From the NCBI GenBank assembly GCA_046349955.1, contig JAXMBI010000020.1, positions 77,589 to 141,588 of the forward strand: 64,000 bases of DNA, read 5' to 3'. How positions within the stretch are numbered: the first letter of the stretch is position 1; each line of letters opens with the position of its first letter. Made by a program: the position numbers and the translations under genes. Positions 42,681 to 53,781 of this stretch are shown in pieces. The notes beneath the pieces are model-generated. The model saw only the letters and a program-made list of their open reading frames with translations. It had not been told where the DNA came from and made no database searches. This DNA is from JBGAPH01 sp046349955. GTDB lineage: Bacteria > Planctomycetota > Planctomycetia > Pirellulales > JBGAPH01.

Positions 42681-43865
42681 TTACCAGGCCAGCTCGAAAC
42701 CAAACGAGAGGCCGGTCGCGATCACGTAGTCGCTGGTCATGATCTGCGGCGGAGTGACCGGGTTGAACGTGATCTGACTGTTGGCGGTGGCGATGCCCTG
42801 CAGATAAATGAAGTCCCAAGAGGTGCGCAGCTTGCAATTGGTTCGCAGCATGTACTCGGCGTGGATGTTCGTCTCGACCATGAAGGTCAGATTCTGGCAG
42901 GCCGCCCGCTCGTCGCGATCGGGCGGAGCGTTGGTCGCCACGATGTGGACCAGGCTGCGCTGGTCGGCGAAGTTCACGAGGCCGGCGATCTTGCCCAGCA
43001 TGCCAAACCGCCAGAAGCCGTGTTGGCTGGAGAAGTCGTAGCCAAACTGGGGCCCAACCAGATCATTGTGGGTGCGGACGAAGTAGTCGCCCGACAGGAT
43101 CTCGGGGTTCGGGCCGCGGGCGATGAACTGATAGCCTTCGTTCACGCGAATGTACCGCAGGCCGAGCATGAACGTGTTCACGAAGCGCGGGTTCGCCTCG
43201 CGGACCCAAGAGCCATCGGGCGACATGAGCATGCGGTCGCGGCCCAAGCGATCGATCCGAAAGAAGTTCAACTCGTAGCTGTTGAAGTCAGCCTGGTACT
43301 GGGCGGCGTGGAACTCGTCGAAATTGAAGCCCGGATAGTTGACATCGGGGATTAGGCGGATCTGGTTTTCGGTGCTGCCGGGAGTGCTGTTGAGCTGCGA
43401 GGCGCCGTCGAACTGAAACAGCCCGTAGAAGGTGAACTCCATGCTGTAGTCGCGGTTGCGGTCGTCGCTGCCCAGCAAGCGGCCCAGAGTCAGACGCGTG
43501 CCCGGCGTGAAACCGAGCGTGGCGCTGGCAGTGGTCATGATCTCGTCGGAGTTGGTCTTGCCGGAGAGAAACCGCTTGAGGTTGCGGGCACGGCCGAGCA
43601 CGACGACGTCTTGTTGGGTGTACCACAGGCCGCGCTGCACCCAGGCCTCGCTCGAGGCGACGGGGGCCGGGCCTCCGTCTTCGGAGAACTCACCTTCCTC
43701 GAAGCCTTCTTCCCAAATGGGCTCGCCCACCGCCCCGCCCACGATGGGGGGCGATTCGGTGACCACGCGCTCGCCGACAACCTCTTCCTGGGCCCACAAA
43801 TGGGCTGGAAAAACGAGCGCCGCGGCGGCTAGCAATGCCAGACATCCTTGTGCGGCGAGTCTCAC
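42681..43865 (-). CDS. BBP7-family outer-membrane beta-barrel protein
   Basis: A 394-residue protein. I place the start at the GTG at 43865 because AAGGAG lies 6 bases upstream; the GTG at 43883 would put that site inside the coding region. The signal peptide is VRLAAQGCLALLAAAALVF then AHLWA. The mature protein has an acidic linker, then alternating aromatic beta-strand patterns (LLGSDDRNRDYSMEFTFYG, SSYELNFF-type strands) and ends in FGFELAW, a C-terminal aromatic as in barrel proteins. This matches the BBP7-type barrels common in planctomycetes. The transported substrate, if any, is unknown. Confidence 0.75.
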   Translation of the reverse strand: MRLAAQGCLALLAAAALVFPAHLWAQEEVVGERVVTESPPIVGGAVGEPIWEEGFEEGEFSEDGGPAPVASSEAWVQRGLWYTQQDVVVLGRARNLKRFLSGKTNSDEIMTTASATLGFTPGTRLTLGRLLGSDDRNRDYSMEFTFYGLFQFDGASQLNSTPGSTENQIRLIPDVNYPGFNFDEFHAAQYQADFNSYELNFFRIDRLGRDRMLMSPDGSWVREANPRFVNTFMLGLRYIRVNEGYQFIARGPNPEILSGDYFVRTHNDLVGPQFGYDFSSQHGFWRFGMLGKIAGLVNFADQRSLVHIVATNAPPDRDERAACQNLTFMVETNIHAEYMLRTNCKLRTSWDFIYLQGIATANSQITFNPVTPPQIMTSDYVIATGLSFGFELAW

Positions 43866-44157
43866 CAGGTTCTCCTTCTTCACAGGTCGTCGGGCCCGTT
43901 GTCTTGCTCAATGCACCGCCCGCGGGGCGCGGCGCCGTTTGCCCCATCCTCAATCGACCAAATCCAGGCTTCGCGACAGGAATAATCGCTAAAATCGGCA
44001 AACAGGCCGCAATCTTCCCAAATACACAGCCGTCGAGGCCCGAGCTCCGTGCGCTGGGCCAATTGCCGGACGGCGGCCAATAGGCGATTATTCAGGCAAA
44101 TGGCCCCGGCGGATCGGGGCCGTGCTAGCAACCCGTTCTTGGGAGCCGCGCCACGCC
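43866..44157. other. Divergent intergenic region, no gene
   Basis: 292 bases between the barrel gene (minus) and transaldolase (plus). Promoters for both should lie here. Nothing distinctive was recognised; a GGGAG about 12 bases before the transaldolase ATG is its likely ribosome site. Confidence 0.45.
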
Positions 44158-45216
44158 ATGTCGAATCCCCTCGAGTCCCTCGTCGCCTGCGGCACCAAGC
44201 TTTGGCTCGATTCGATCGACCCCGATCTGATCCGCACCAACCGCGCCTGGGGCGCAAGCGGCGCCACGTCGAACCCGATCATCGTGTCGGACCTGATCAA
44301 GACGGGCCGCTTCGACGAAGACATGGAGCGGCTCTTCAGCCAGGGACTGCCCGACCACGACGTCGCCTGGAAGCTGACCGACCAGCTCGTGTCGGAAGCC
44401 CAGCAGGTGTTCCATCCGGTGTGGCAGGAGACCCAGGGGAACAATGGCTACGTCAGCTTCGAGCTCGATCCGCTGCTCGAGGACCCGCAGGCAGGCCCGC
44501 CGCATGCCCAGCGCGTGGCCCGCTACCTCGAGCTTGGCAAGCAATGGGCCGCCGGGCACGAGAACCGCATGATCAAAATCCCGGCCACGCCCGCCGGGCT
44601 CGACACAATCGAAGAGCTGGTGGCCGCCGGCGTCACGCTCAATGTGACGCTCATCTTCAGCCCCCGCCAGTATCGCGCGGCCCGCGACGCCGCCTGGCGC
44701 GGCGCTCAGCGGCGCAAGGACACCAAGGGCTTCAAGAGCGTTTACAGCATCTTCGTGTCGCGCGTCGACGTGTACACCGAGAAACACGTCCCCACGCTTT
44801 CCCCCGCGGCGCAGGGGCTGGTGGGCATCGTCAACGCCAAGCAAATCTGGGCCGAGAACCAGAAGTTCTGGGCCGACAAGAAGCTGGCCCGCCAGCAGGA
44901 AATGATCTTCGCTAGCACGGGAACCAAGAAGCCGGAGGACCCCGCCTGGAAGTATGTCGAGGCGTTCGCCGGCAGCGACATCGAAACCAACCCGCCGGCC
45001 ACGAACGAAGCGGTGATGAAGAGCGGCCGCACCTTCACCCGGCAAATCGACAAACTGCCGCCGCCGGCCGTGCTCGACGAGATCGCCCGCCAGGTCGACA
45101 TGGAACACCTGGAGTCCACCCTGATGGCCGAAGGGATCGAAAAGTTCGCCTACCCACAGCAGGCGCTGCTCAAGTTGATTGGGGAGAAGCGGGCGGCGCT
45201 GGCGGGAGCGCGGTAG
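44158..45216 (+). CDS. tal: Transaldolase
   Basis: Transfers a dihydroxyacetone unit between sugar phosphates in the non-oxidative pentose phosphate pathway. The protein has 352 residues from the ATG at 44158. KLWLDSIDPDLI, SGATSNPIIVSDLI and the Schiff-base lysine Lys140 in MIKIPATPAGLDTIEEL are diagnostic. IYFVSRVDVY-type and FASTGTKKPEDP sequences follow. The length and the long C-terminal part (FTRQIDKLPPPAVLDEIARQ) fit the larger transaldolase type found in actinobacteria and cyanobacteria. It links functionally with the phosphoketolase and Pgi genes elsewhere in the window. Confidence 0.95.
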   Translation: MSNPLESLVACGTKLWLDSIDPDLIRTNRAWGASGATSNPIIVSDLIKTGRFDEDMERLFSQGLPDHDVAWKLTDQLVSEAQQVFHPVWQETQGNNGYVSFELDPLLEDPQAGPPHAQRVARYLELGKQWAAGHENRMIKIPATPAGLDTIEELVAAGVTLNVTLIFSPRQYRAARDAAWRGAQRRKDTKGFKSVYSIFVSRVDVYTEKHVPTLSPAAQGLVGIVNAKQIWAENQKFWADKKLARQQEMIFASTGTKKPEDPAWKYVEAFAGSDIETNPPATNEAVMKSGRTFTRQIDKLPPPAVLDEIARQVDMEHLESTLMAEGIEKFAYPQQALLKLIGEKRAALAGAR

Positions 45217-45273
45217 CAGGCCGGCCTGGGCTGCTCCCGCCCCCGCTCCCGATTTGCTAGGATGGTGGGCCTG

Positions 45274-45304
45274 GCAGGCCGAAACCGTTGTCGTTTCGGC
45301 CTGC
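45274..45304. terminator. Perfect 12-bp hairpin after transaldolase
   Basis: GCAGGCCGAAAC (45274-45285), a 7-base loop and GTTTCGGCCTGC (45293-45304) form a perfect stem 57 bases after the transaldolase stop. There is no T run, so it may be a rho-independent-like barrier, an RNA stability element, or a leader structure of the next gene. Confidence 0.45.
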
Positions 45305-45365
45305 TCGCTTGGGCGGACCCCGTCTCCAGCCCGGCCCCACCCTCTCCGTAAGCCAGGATGCCCGA

Positions 45366-47498
45366 ATGGCCCTCGATCCTTACCAGCCGTGCCCTTGCGG
45401 CAGCGGCAAGAAGATCAAGTTCTGCTGCGCCGACGTGGCCGGCGAGCTCGACAAGCTGCAGCGGATGCTGGCCTCGGAGCAGTACGCCGCCTGCGTCGAT
45501 CGGGCAGACCAGCTCCTGGCCAAGCACCCCGACCGGCCGGCCCTCTATTCGTTCAAAATCGCGGCGCTCGCCTCGCTCGGCCAGCGCGAGGCCATGGCCC
45601 GCACGGTGGCTGAGTTCGCCGCGAAGCACCCCGGCAACCCGCTTGCCCTCGCGGAACAGGCGATGATGGCGGGCGAGCGAGGCGAACTGGTCGAAGCGGT
45701 CAGCCTGCTGCAAGAGGCCGTGGAGTCGGGGGTCGATCCACTCCCGTCCGCGCTGGTGGCGGCCTTCGGCGGCGTCGGCAATTACCTGGCAGTCGACGGT
45801 TTCCTGCCTGCCGCCGTGCAGCATTTGGCGACCGAACTTTCGCTCGTCGAGAGCCCTGAGTCGGCGATGGGCAGCCAGCGGTTGTCGCAGGTGTTGTCGG
45901 CAGCGCAGGTCTCGCCGCTGCTGCGACAAGTCTTCACGCTGCGTGGCCTCGAAGAAGGAAGCAAAGCGTCTGCCGAACTCCGCGCCGCAGTGGCGCCGGC
46001 CAAGAGGCTGCAATGGCGTAAAGCCAAGGACGCCGTGGCCGCGCTCGCCGACAAGGCGCCGCAAGATCCGCTCGTGTGGCGCGACTTGGCCGTGCTCCGC
46101 GGCTGGCTCGCCGATGAAGCGGGCGCCGCCGAGGCCTGGCGGCACTTGGCCGCGCTGCCAATCCCGCAGGATCAGGCCGTGGAGGCCGAGGCCATGGCGC
46201 AGCTCCTTTCCGGCGACTTCATGGCCGAGTCGGTCGAGTTGGTGAAATCCGTTTACACGCTGAATTCGCTCGACGAGGCCGACGCACGCATCGCCGCCGA
46301 CGCCCGCTTTCAGAGCACCCCCTTCGACGCCGCGGCTTGGAACCCCGAGATGGGCCCGCCGCCGCGGAAGTTCTTGTTCGTGCTCGACCGGCCCAAGGTT
46401 GCCGCGTCTGCAAAGCTCGATCTCGACGCCCTGCCTGAAACGCTGGGCGAGGCGCTCTTGTTCCCCAAGCAAACCGATCGCGAGGCCCGGCTCGAGCTCA
46501 TGGGCCGCCAGGACAAGACGCCCGCCGCGCTCGAAGTGCTCCGCGCCGCGCTCGGCGATTTGCTCGGCCCGCAACAAGGGGATGCAGAGGTCATTGGCAA
46601 CACCGGCGTGTTCGACGATCTGATCGCGCAGCGCCCCGCCTATCCGCCGGACACCACGATCGACCAGCACGACGAGCAGAACGTGGGCTGGCTGCGGCGG
46701 GCCTTGTTCGAACGCCTGCCCAAGATCCCGCTCAAGCTGCTCGGCGGCCGCTCGCTCGAACAGGCCGCGCCCGACGAGTCGGTCCGCGTCAAATTGCTCG
46801 CGCTCCTCTCGCACGTGCGGGCAGCCCTCTCGAACCTGGCTGGGCAGTTTGATTTTGATCAACTCTTCACGCGCTTGAGCCTGCCGCAAGCGGCCAAGAC
46901 CACGGTCAACGAGCAAGAGTTCGACGAGCTGCCACTGGCTAAGTACTTGGATCTCGACCTGGCCGCGCTCGACGAGGAAATGCTCACCCGCGTCTTCTCG
47001 CGGAGCGTGATTTCGGGCATGCCCGAGGTCGCCATCAAGGCGGCGCGGCTGCTGGCAGCCAACGAGTCGAGCGACGTGCAGGCCGAGGCCTACGGCTACC
47101 TCGCGCAGACCGAGATCAGTTCGAAGGCGGCGCTCGAGGACTTGGCCAAGGCCCAGCAGGCGGCCGACCGCGTAGGCCGATCGTCGGCCCCTTGGGACAT
47201 CATGGAGCTCGGGCTGCGGGCACGCCGCGGCGACTCCGACCGCTTCCTCGAACTGCTCAAGCACGTGCAAACCGTGCATGGCCGCGAGCCCGGCGTGATG
47301 CGGCAACTCAGCGGGCTCTTGATGCAGATGGGCATCCTCCGTCCCGACGGCACGGCCGCCATGCCGATGGGGCCGGAGCCCGAGCCGGCGGGGCTGATCG
47401 TTCCCGGCGGCGCGAGCGAAGCGGGGGGCAAGCTCTGGACCCCCGGCGGCGATGAGCCGCGCCGCGAGAAATCGAGCCTCTGGGTGCCAGGGAGCTAA
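45366..47498 (+). CDS. SEC-C motif protein with helical-repeat body
   Basis: A 710-residue cytoplasmic protein. It begins MALDPYQPCPCGSGKKIKFC plus C, a SEC-C zinc-binding motif (CxCxnCC) as at the C-terminus of SecA, here at the N-terminus. The rest is helical, with TPR-like units (LASEQYAACVDRADQLLAKH, QREAMARTVAEFAAKHPGNP, LAEQAMMAGERGELVEAVSL). The C-terminus is glycine/proline rich and ends KSSLWVPGS. Binding to ribosome or SecB-like partners through the zinc motif is plausible but not shown. A planctomycete-typical architecture; function unknown. Confidence 0.8.
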   Translation: MALDPYQPCPCGSGKKIKFCCADVAGELDKLQRMLASEQYAACVDRADQLLAKHPDRPALYSFKIAALASLGQREAMARTVAEFAAKHPGNPLALAEQAMMAGERGELVEAVSLLQEAVESGVDPLPSALVAAFGGVGNYLAVDGFLPAAVQHLATELSLVESPESAMGSQRLSQVLSAAQVSPLLRQVFTLRGLEEGSKASAELRAAVAPAKRLQWRKAKDAVAALADKAPQDPLVWRDLAVLRGWLADEAGAAEAWRHLAALPIPQDQAVEAEAMAQLLSGDFMAESVELVKSVYTLNSLDEADARIAADARFQSTPFDAAAWNPEMGPPPRKFLFVLDRPKVAASAKLDLDALPETLGEALLFPKQTDREARLELMGRQDKTPAALEVLRAALGDLLGPQQGDAEVIGNTGVFDDLIAQRPAYPPDTTIDQHDEQNVGWLRRALFERLPKIPLKLLGGRSLEQAAPDESVRVKLLALLSHVRAALSNLAGQFDFDQLFTRLSLPQAAKTTVNEQEFDELPLAKYLDLDLAALDEEMLTRVFSRSVISGMPEVAIKAARLLAANESSDVQAEAYGYLAQTEISSKAALEDLAKAQQAADRVGRSSAPWDIMELGLRARRGDSDRFLELLKHVQTVHGREPGVMRQLSGLLMQMGILRPDGTAAMPMGPEPEPAGLIVPGGASEAGGKLWTPGGDEPRREKSSLWVPGS

Positions 47499-47503
47499 GG
47501 GGC

Positions 47504-47536
<33 letters not shown>

Positions 47537-47562
47537 CAACAACGTTAAACCCGGGCGCGCCC

Positions 47563-48669
47563 ATGAGCGAATTCGATCGCCAAGTGATGTTGCGGGCCCT
47601 CGAGTTCGCTGCCCGTGGCCGCGGATTCGTCGAGCCGAACCCGCTGGTGGGGTGCGTGATCGTGCGCGAGGGGCGGATCGTGGGGCGCGGCTGGCATCAG
47701 CGGTTCGGCGGCCCGCACGCCGAGGTCGAAGCGCTGGCCGATGCCGGCGACCAAGCCCGCGGGGCCGACCTCTATGTCACGCTCGAGCCGTGTTGCCACC
47801 ACGGCAAGACGCCTCCCTGCACCCAGGCGATCTTGCAGGCCGGGGTGACGCGCGTGGTGGCGGCGATGGCCGATCCCTTTCCCCAAGTCGCCGGCGACGG
47901 GCTGGCCGGACTGGCCGCGGCCGGAGTACGCGTCGAAGTGGGTTGCTGCGAAGCTGAGGCCCGGCGGCTGAATGCGCCCTATCTCACGCTCCTGGGCCAA
48001 GGCCGGCCGTGGGTGATCGCCAAATGGGCGATGACGCTCGACGGCCGCATCGCCACGCGCACCGGCGACAGCCGCTGGATTTCGAGCGAAGCCTCGCGGG
48101 CAATCGTTCACCAGTTGCGCGGCAGGGTCGACGCAATCCTCGTCGGCCGGGGGACGGCCGAGGCCGATGACCCATTGCTCACCGCGCGGCCGGCTGGACC
48201 GCGCACTGCCCTGCGGATCGTCGCCGACCGCCGGGCGAAACTGGCCTCGACGAGCCAGCTCGTGCGCACCGGGCGCGAAGTCCCGGTCTTGGTCGCTGCC
48301 GGTCCGGAAGCCCCGGCCGAAGACATCGCGCGGCTGCGTTCCGCCGGCTGTGAAGTGTTCCCCTGCGCGGGCGCGAGCGACGGCGAACGCCTGCAGGCAT
48401 TGCTCGCCGAGTTGGGGCGACGCCGGTTCACGAACTTGCTCGTCGAAGGGGGCGCCGGGCTGCTTGGCGCTTTTTTCGATGCCCGGCTGATTGACGAGGT
48501 GCAGGTGTTCATCGCGCCGAAGCTGGTCGGGGGAAGCGCGGCGCCAGGACCGCTGGGGGGGCTGGGCATCGCCGCTGTGGCCGAGACTGTCCCGCTGGCA
48601 GATCTGCGGGTGGAGTTCGTTGGCACTGATCTGCATCTCCGCGGAGTGATTGGCGAGAACCGAGGCTAG
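47563..48669 (+). CDS. ribD: Bifunctional riboflavin deaminase/reductase
   Basis: Catalyses the deamination and reduction of the pyrimidine intermediate in riboflavin synthesis, 368 residues. The deaminase zinc site is PHAEVEAL (His52, Glu54) with PCCHHGKTPPC (Cys77, Cys86). The reductase half starts near VIAKWAMTLDGRIATRTGDS and includes LVGRGTAEADDPLLTARP and the closing NLLVEGGAGLLGAFFDARLI. The gene looks intact. Codons 291-335 (48433-48567) recur, slightly diverged, at 50036-50170, so the present 3' end may result from recombination. No other rib genes are in the window. Confidence 0.94.
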   Translation: MSEFDRQVMLRALEFAARGRGFVEPNPLVGCVIVREGRIVGRGWHQRFGGPHAEVEALADAGDQARGADLYVTLEPCCHHGKTPPCTQAILQAGVTRVVAAMADPFPQVAGDGLAGLAAAGVRVEVGCCEAEARRLNAPYLTLLGQGRPWVIAKWAMTLDGRIATRTGDSRWISSEASRAIVHQLRGRVDAILVGRGTAEADDPLLTARPAGPRTALRIVADRRAKLASTSQLVRTGREVPVLVAAGPEAPAEDIARLRSAGCEVFPCAGASDGERLQALLAELGRRRFTNLLVEGGAGLLGAFFDARLIDEVQVFIAPKLVGGSAAPGPLGGLGIAAVAETVPLADLRVEFVGTDLHLRGVIGENRG

Positions 48670-48880
48670 ATGCTAGATTCGCGCCGAAGAATCGCAACGG
48701 GCGCAGGCTATTGGATTGCGGTAGGGCGCGGCGCCGTAGCACATCCCCCGCGGGTTTTAGCAAATTCTCACGTGTTCCTCACGTGCCGAATAATTGACTT
48801 CGCCCCCCGCAGCGGCTCATCATGCGCAAGTCAGCCGGTGGAGGATCTCCTTCTCCCTTCTCTCCGATGCAGGTTGGACG

Positions 48881-49771
48881 GTGACGAAGAACCGCAAGTG
48901 GTTCACCGGAGTGCGGATTCGGGCAGTGATTGTCCCGCTACTCGGCTTGTGCTCCGCGGTCTGGTGGGCCGATACCGGAGCAGCCGCGTCTGTAATGTTC
49001 GACGACAGAAGCTACCATGGTGTCGGCGAACTCCCTCCGTGGATCTCGCGAAATCCGCACTGTCTCGAGGACTTCGAGGACGGCCAGTTCAATCTGCCCG
49101 GTTTGAAAGTGCGCGATCAAGGGCCTATCACGGCCAGTCCTCTTGCGCCTTCCTCGAGTACTCGATCCATTGAGCCCGAGGGCTACTCCTTCGGCCCACT
49201 GTTCGAGTTCGTCGCTCCCGTTGAGCCGTCGCTCCATCATTCCCAGATCGAACTCGCTTTTGACCCGTCGTTACCCGGGCAGCAGCGTCACGTCTTTGGC
49301 TTTGCTCTCACGGGCCTACCGACGGACGCGCATTTTTCGATTAGCGTGTTCGACGACGATGGCCTGATGCTGGGCGAGTTGGCTCAGTCAATCGAGGCGC
49401 TCGAATCCAGCCGGTTCTTCTCATTGGAGTCGTCGGCACCAATCGGCGCCATCAAGATCCGTTCGGGAACCAGCGGCAAGCCCTCGTTCTTTCAGATCGA
49501 TCACGTGGTATATGCGGTTCCCGAAATCGCGACGTTTTGGATGATCACGTGCGCCTTCGCCCACGTAGTGGTGGTGCGTTGTGTCCGCGTCCGGCTGAAC
49601 AGGCGACCGAATAGTTACGAACGAGGTAATCGTCGCCCTTCGTTGTTTTGCACAAGGAAGTACTCCGATGCGTGTTGTTCCCGTTCTGTGCTCGGTGATT
49701 ATCTGCTCCACGGTCGTTGCTCTAGCAGATCCGAGCGTTGCTCAGTCTCTGGATCAGGGGGATCAGGGTGA
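48881..49771 (+). CDS. Secreted protein with PEP-CTERM-like segment and aberrant C-terminus
   Basis: The GTG at 48881 gives 296 residues. A basic start and a hydrophobic stretch (AVIVPLLGLCSAVWWADTGA) form a signal peptide. The mature part has CLEDFEDGQFNLPGLKV and a beta-rich body (QRHVFGFALTGLPTDAHFSI), then VPEIATFWMITCAFAHVVVV followed by arginines, a PEP-CTERM-like sorting signal. The frame then runs on for about 50 low-complexity residues that overlap the next gene, so the original stop has probably been lost. It lies within the segment between the two ribD copies. Confidence 0.6.
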   Translation: MTKNRKWFTGVRIRAVIVPLLGLCSAVWWADTGAAASVMFDDRSYHGVGELPPWISRNPHCLEDFEDGQFNLPGLKVRDQGPITASPLAPSSSTRSIEPEGYSFGPLFEFVAPVEPSLHHSQIELAFDPSLPGQQRHVFGFALTGLPTDAHFSISVFDDDGLMLGELAQSIEALESSRFFSLESSAPIGAIKIRSGTSGKPSFFQIDHVVYAVPEIATFWMITCAFAHVVVVRCVRVRLNRRPNSYERGNRRPSLFCTRKYSDACCSRSVLGDYLLHGRCSSRSERCSVSGSGGSG

Positions 49772-50093
49772 TGTTTCTTCGCCTTCGCTGCCTGCCTCGG
49801 GAGAGCCCGGCGACGCCGATCCACCCGTGTCCTCCGGTATTCTTCCCTCGGCGCCACAGATCGTTCCTGCACTTGCGCTTGATTCGACGCCGCTCGGAGC
49901 ATTCCAACGCCGCTTTCTGAACCATCCGGTTCTGGCGATCCCTGCGGGGAGTTACACAACGGTCAACAATCCTGCGGACTACGTGGCCGCTGCGGGGGCC
50001 GGAACGGATGGCGTTGTTGCTGTCTTGATCACACAAACGTGCTCGTCGAAGGGGGCCCTGGGCTTCTTGGCGCTTTCTTCGATGCCCGGCTGA
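49668..50093 (+). pseudogene. Truncated secreted-protein gene joined out of frame to a ribD remnant
   Basis: The frame starts MRVVPVLCSVIICSTVVALA, a clear signal peptide, and continues with a serine/proline-rich region and then PAGSYTTVNNPADYVAAAGA. After about base 50030 the DNA is ribD sequence read in a wrong frame, so the last 20 or so residues are not its own. The gene is therefore cut by a recombination or insertion boundary. The family of the intact protein was not recognised. Confidence 0.6.
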
Positions 50094-50281
50094 TCGACGA
50101 GGTGCAGGTCTTCATCGCGCCCAAGTTAGTGGGAGGGAGCGCGGCGCCGGGGCCGCTCGGAGGCCTGGGTTGGGAAAAGATGTCCGCGGCGCTCGAGTTG
50201 ACCGATCTCCAGGTCGAGCGGGTGGGGTCGGATCTGTGGGTCCGGGGCGTGCTGCCGCGGCCCGATTCGCCGGCGGCATAG
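50036..50281 (+). pseudogene. ribD: Second ribD 3' fragment
   Basis: The reading frame encodes VLVEGGPGLLGAFFDARLID and the following reductase C-terminal sequence, ending DLWVRGVLPRPDSPAA. Over bases 50036-50170 it matches the intact ribD (48433-48567) at nearly every residue, while about one base in seven differs, mostly at third codon positions. It has no deaminase domain and no plausible start signal. It is probably the tail of an older or foreign ribD allele. Confidence 0.85.
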
Positions 50282-50382
50282 TTTCTTGCCCCGCCTAATT
50301 GCCGTATGCTGGGGGCAGCGATGGGTCGGCGCTCAGCGCCGGCTTGTCTTCCCGCCTATCAGCTCGTGCCAGGAAACTCACG

Positions 50383-51669
50383 ATGCCCCGCCTTTCGCTC
50401 CGCCGTGGTTTGGTGTTCTCGGTGTTGTGCGCGGCCGTTTGGTCGCCAAGTCCTGCTCGAGCTCAATGGGCAAGCTGGCGAGGCCCCAACGCCAACGGCA
50501 GCATCGCCGACGGCGGCTACCCCACCGCCTGGACCGCCGACAAGGTGGCCTGGAAGGTCAAGCTGCCGGGCAAGGGGAGCTCGACGCCGATCGTGCTCGA
50601 CGGGCGGATTTATCTGACCACGCCCGTCGACGGCCGCGACGCGGTGATGGCGCTCGACCTCGACGGCAAGAAGCTCTGGCTCACGCCACTCGGCGCGGTG
50701 AGCGAAGCCAAGCATCGGCTGGGGTCGAGTTGCAACGCCTCGCCGGCTACCGACGGACAAGGCATCTTCGTTTACTTTCGCAGCGGCCGCCTGGCGGCGC
50801 TCGACCTCGACGGCAAGGTCCGCTGGATCAACGACCTGGCCAAGACCTATGGCCCTGAGGAGCTGTTCTGGGACCAGGGGAGCTCGCCCGTCGTCACCGA
50901 CCAGCACGTGATTCTCTCCCGCCTGCACGGCGGCGAGTCGTGGATCGCCGGCTTCGACAAGCAAACCGGCGAGATGCGCTGGCAGCAGAAGCGGAACTTC
51001 AAGGTCCCGGCCGAGAACGACAATGGCTACACCACGCCGCTCTTCTTCAAGCACAAGGGACAGGACGCCTTCCTCGTTTGGTGCTCCGACCACCTCACGG
51101 CCCACTCCGCGGCCGACGGCGCGCTGCTCTGGACCGCCGGCGGGTTCAACCCCAAGGGATCCGGCTATTGGCCGGCCATTTCGTCGCCGGTGATTTACAA
51201 GAACCTGGCGATCATTCCGGTCGGCCGCGACGATCGCGACGGTCAAGGCGCGATCCACGCTGTGCGGATCGACGGCGAAGGGGACCGCACCGACGCCCAC
51301 CGCGCATGGCAGCGCGACGACCTGGGCGTGTTCGTCACTTCGCTGGCCGAATACAACGGCCGGATTTATCTGCTGCGGCCGCGCGGCAACGTGGTGTGCC
51401 TTGATCCGTCGACCGGCGACACGATTTGGAGCGAGCAGTTGCCCAAGGGGCGCGCTAGCTACTACGCCTCGCCGGTGATCGCCGGCGGGCTGCTCTACGC
51501 CGCCCGCGAAGACGGCCTGGTGTTTGTCGCCAGCATCGACGATGGCTTCAAGCTCGTGGGCGAGAACCCGCTGGGCGAGCAGATCGTGTCGTCGCCGGCC
51601 CTGGCCGACGGCCGCCTGCTGATCCGCGGCGAAGAACACCTGTTCTGCATCAAGGCCGAAGAGCGCTAG
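50383..51669 (+). CDS. Secreted PQQ-like beta-propeller protein
   Basis: A 428-residue protein. A signal peptide (RRGLVFSVLCAAVWSPSPARA, cut near ARA) is followed by the typical start WASWRGPNANGSIADGG. Propeller blades carry the PQQ-repeat pattern (VMALDLDGKKLWLTPLGAV, LAALDLDGKVRWINDL, IAGFDKQTGEMRWQQKR, VVCLDPSTGDTIWSEQLPKG). AGGAA lies 8 bases before the ATG. Such exported propellers are numerous in planctomycetes and mostly lack enzyme function; some are assembly scaffolds. The TAG stop abuts a palindromic element. Confidence 0.9.
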   Translation: MPRLSLRRGLVFSVLCAAVWSPSPARAQWASWRGPNANGSIADGGYPTAWTADKVAWKVKLPGKGSSTPIVLDGRIYLTTPVDGRDAVMALDLDGKKLWLTPLGAVSEAKHRLGSSCNASPATDGQGIFVYFRSGRLAALDLDGKVRWINDLAKTYGPEELFWDQGSSPVVTDQHVILSRLHGGESWIAGFDKQTGEMRWQQKRNFKVPAENDNGYTTPLFFKHKGQDAFLVWCSDHLTAHSAADGALLWTAGGFNPKGSGYWPAISSPVIYKNLAIIPVGRDDRDGQGAIHAVRIDGEGDRTDAHRAWQRDDLGVFVTSLAEYNGRIYLLRPRGNVVCLDPSTGDTIWSEQLPKGRASYYASPVIAGGLLYAAREDGLVFVASIDDGFKLVGENPLGEQIVSSPALADGRLLIRGEEHLFCIKAEER

Positions 51670-51777
51670 CGCTGCGTCACAGTTAGAAGTTCGGGTTGCC
51701 CTCGGAAACTAGTCCGCAGCGCAAGAGCGCGCTGCGGGCTAGTGTGGCGCACCCGAAAACCAAGCTGCGACGCGGCA

Positions 51778-51778
<1 letters not shown>
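51666..51778. repeat. Full palindromic element between two convergent stop codons
   Basis: Outer arms: GCTGCGTCACAG (51671-51682) and its diverged reverse complement CTGCGACGCGGC (51765-51776), each followed inward by a CGGGT/ACCCG block. Inner hairpin: CTAGTCCGCAGCGC (51709-51722) with GCGCTGCGGGCTAG (51729-51742). It starts directly after the propeller TAG stop and ends at the kinase TAG stop. A solo half of the same family follows the TAG at 954-956. Confidence 0.75.
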
Positions 51779-53761
<1,983 letters not shown>

Positions 53762-53781
<20 letters not shown>

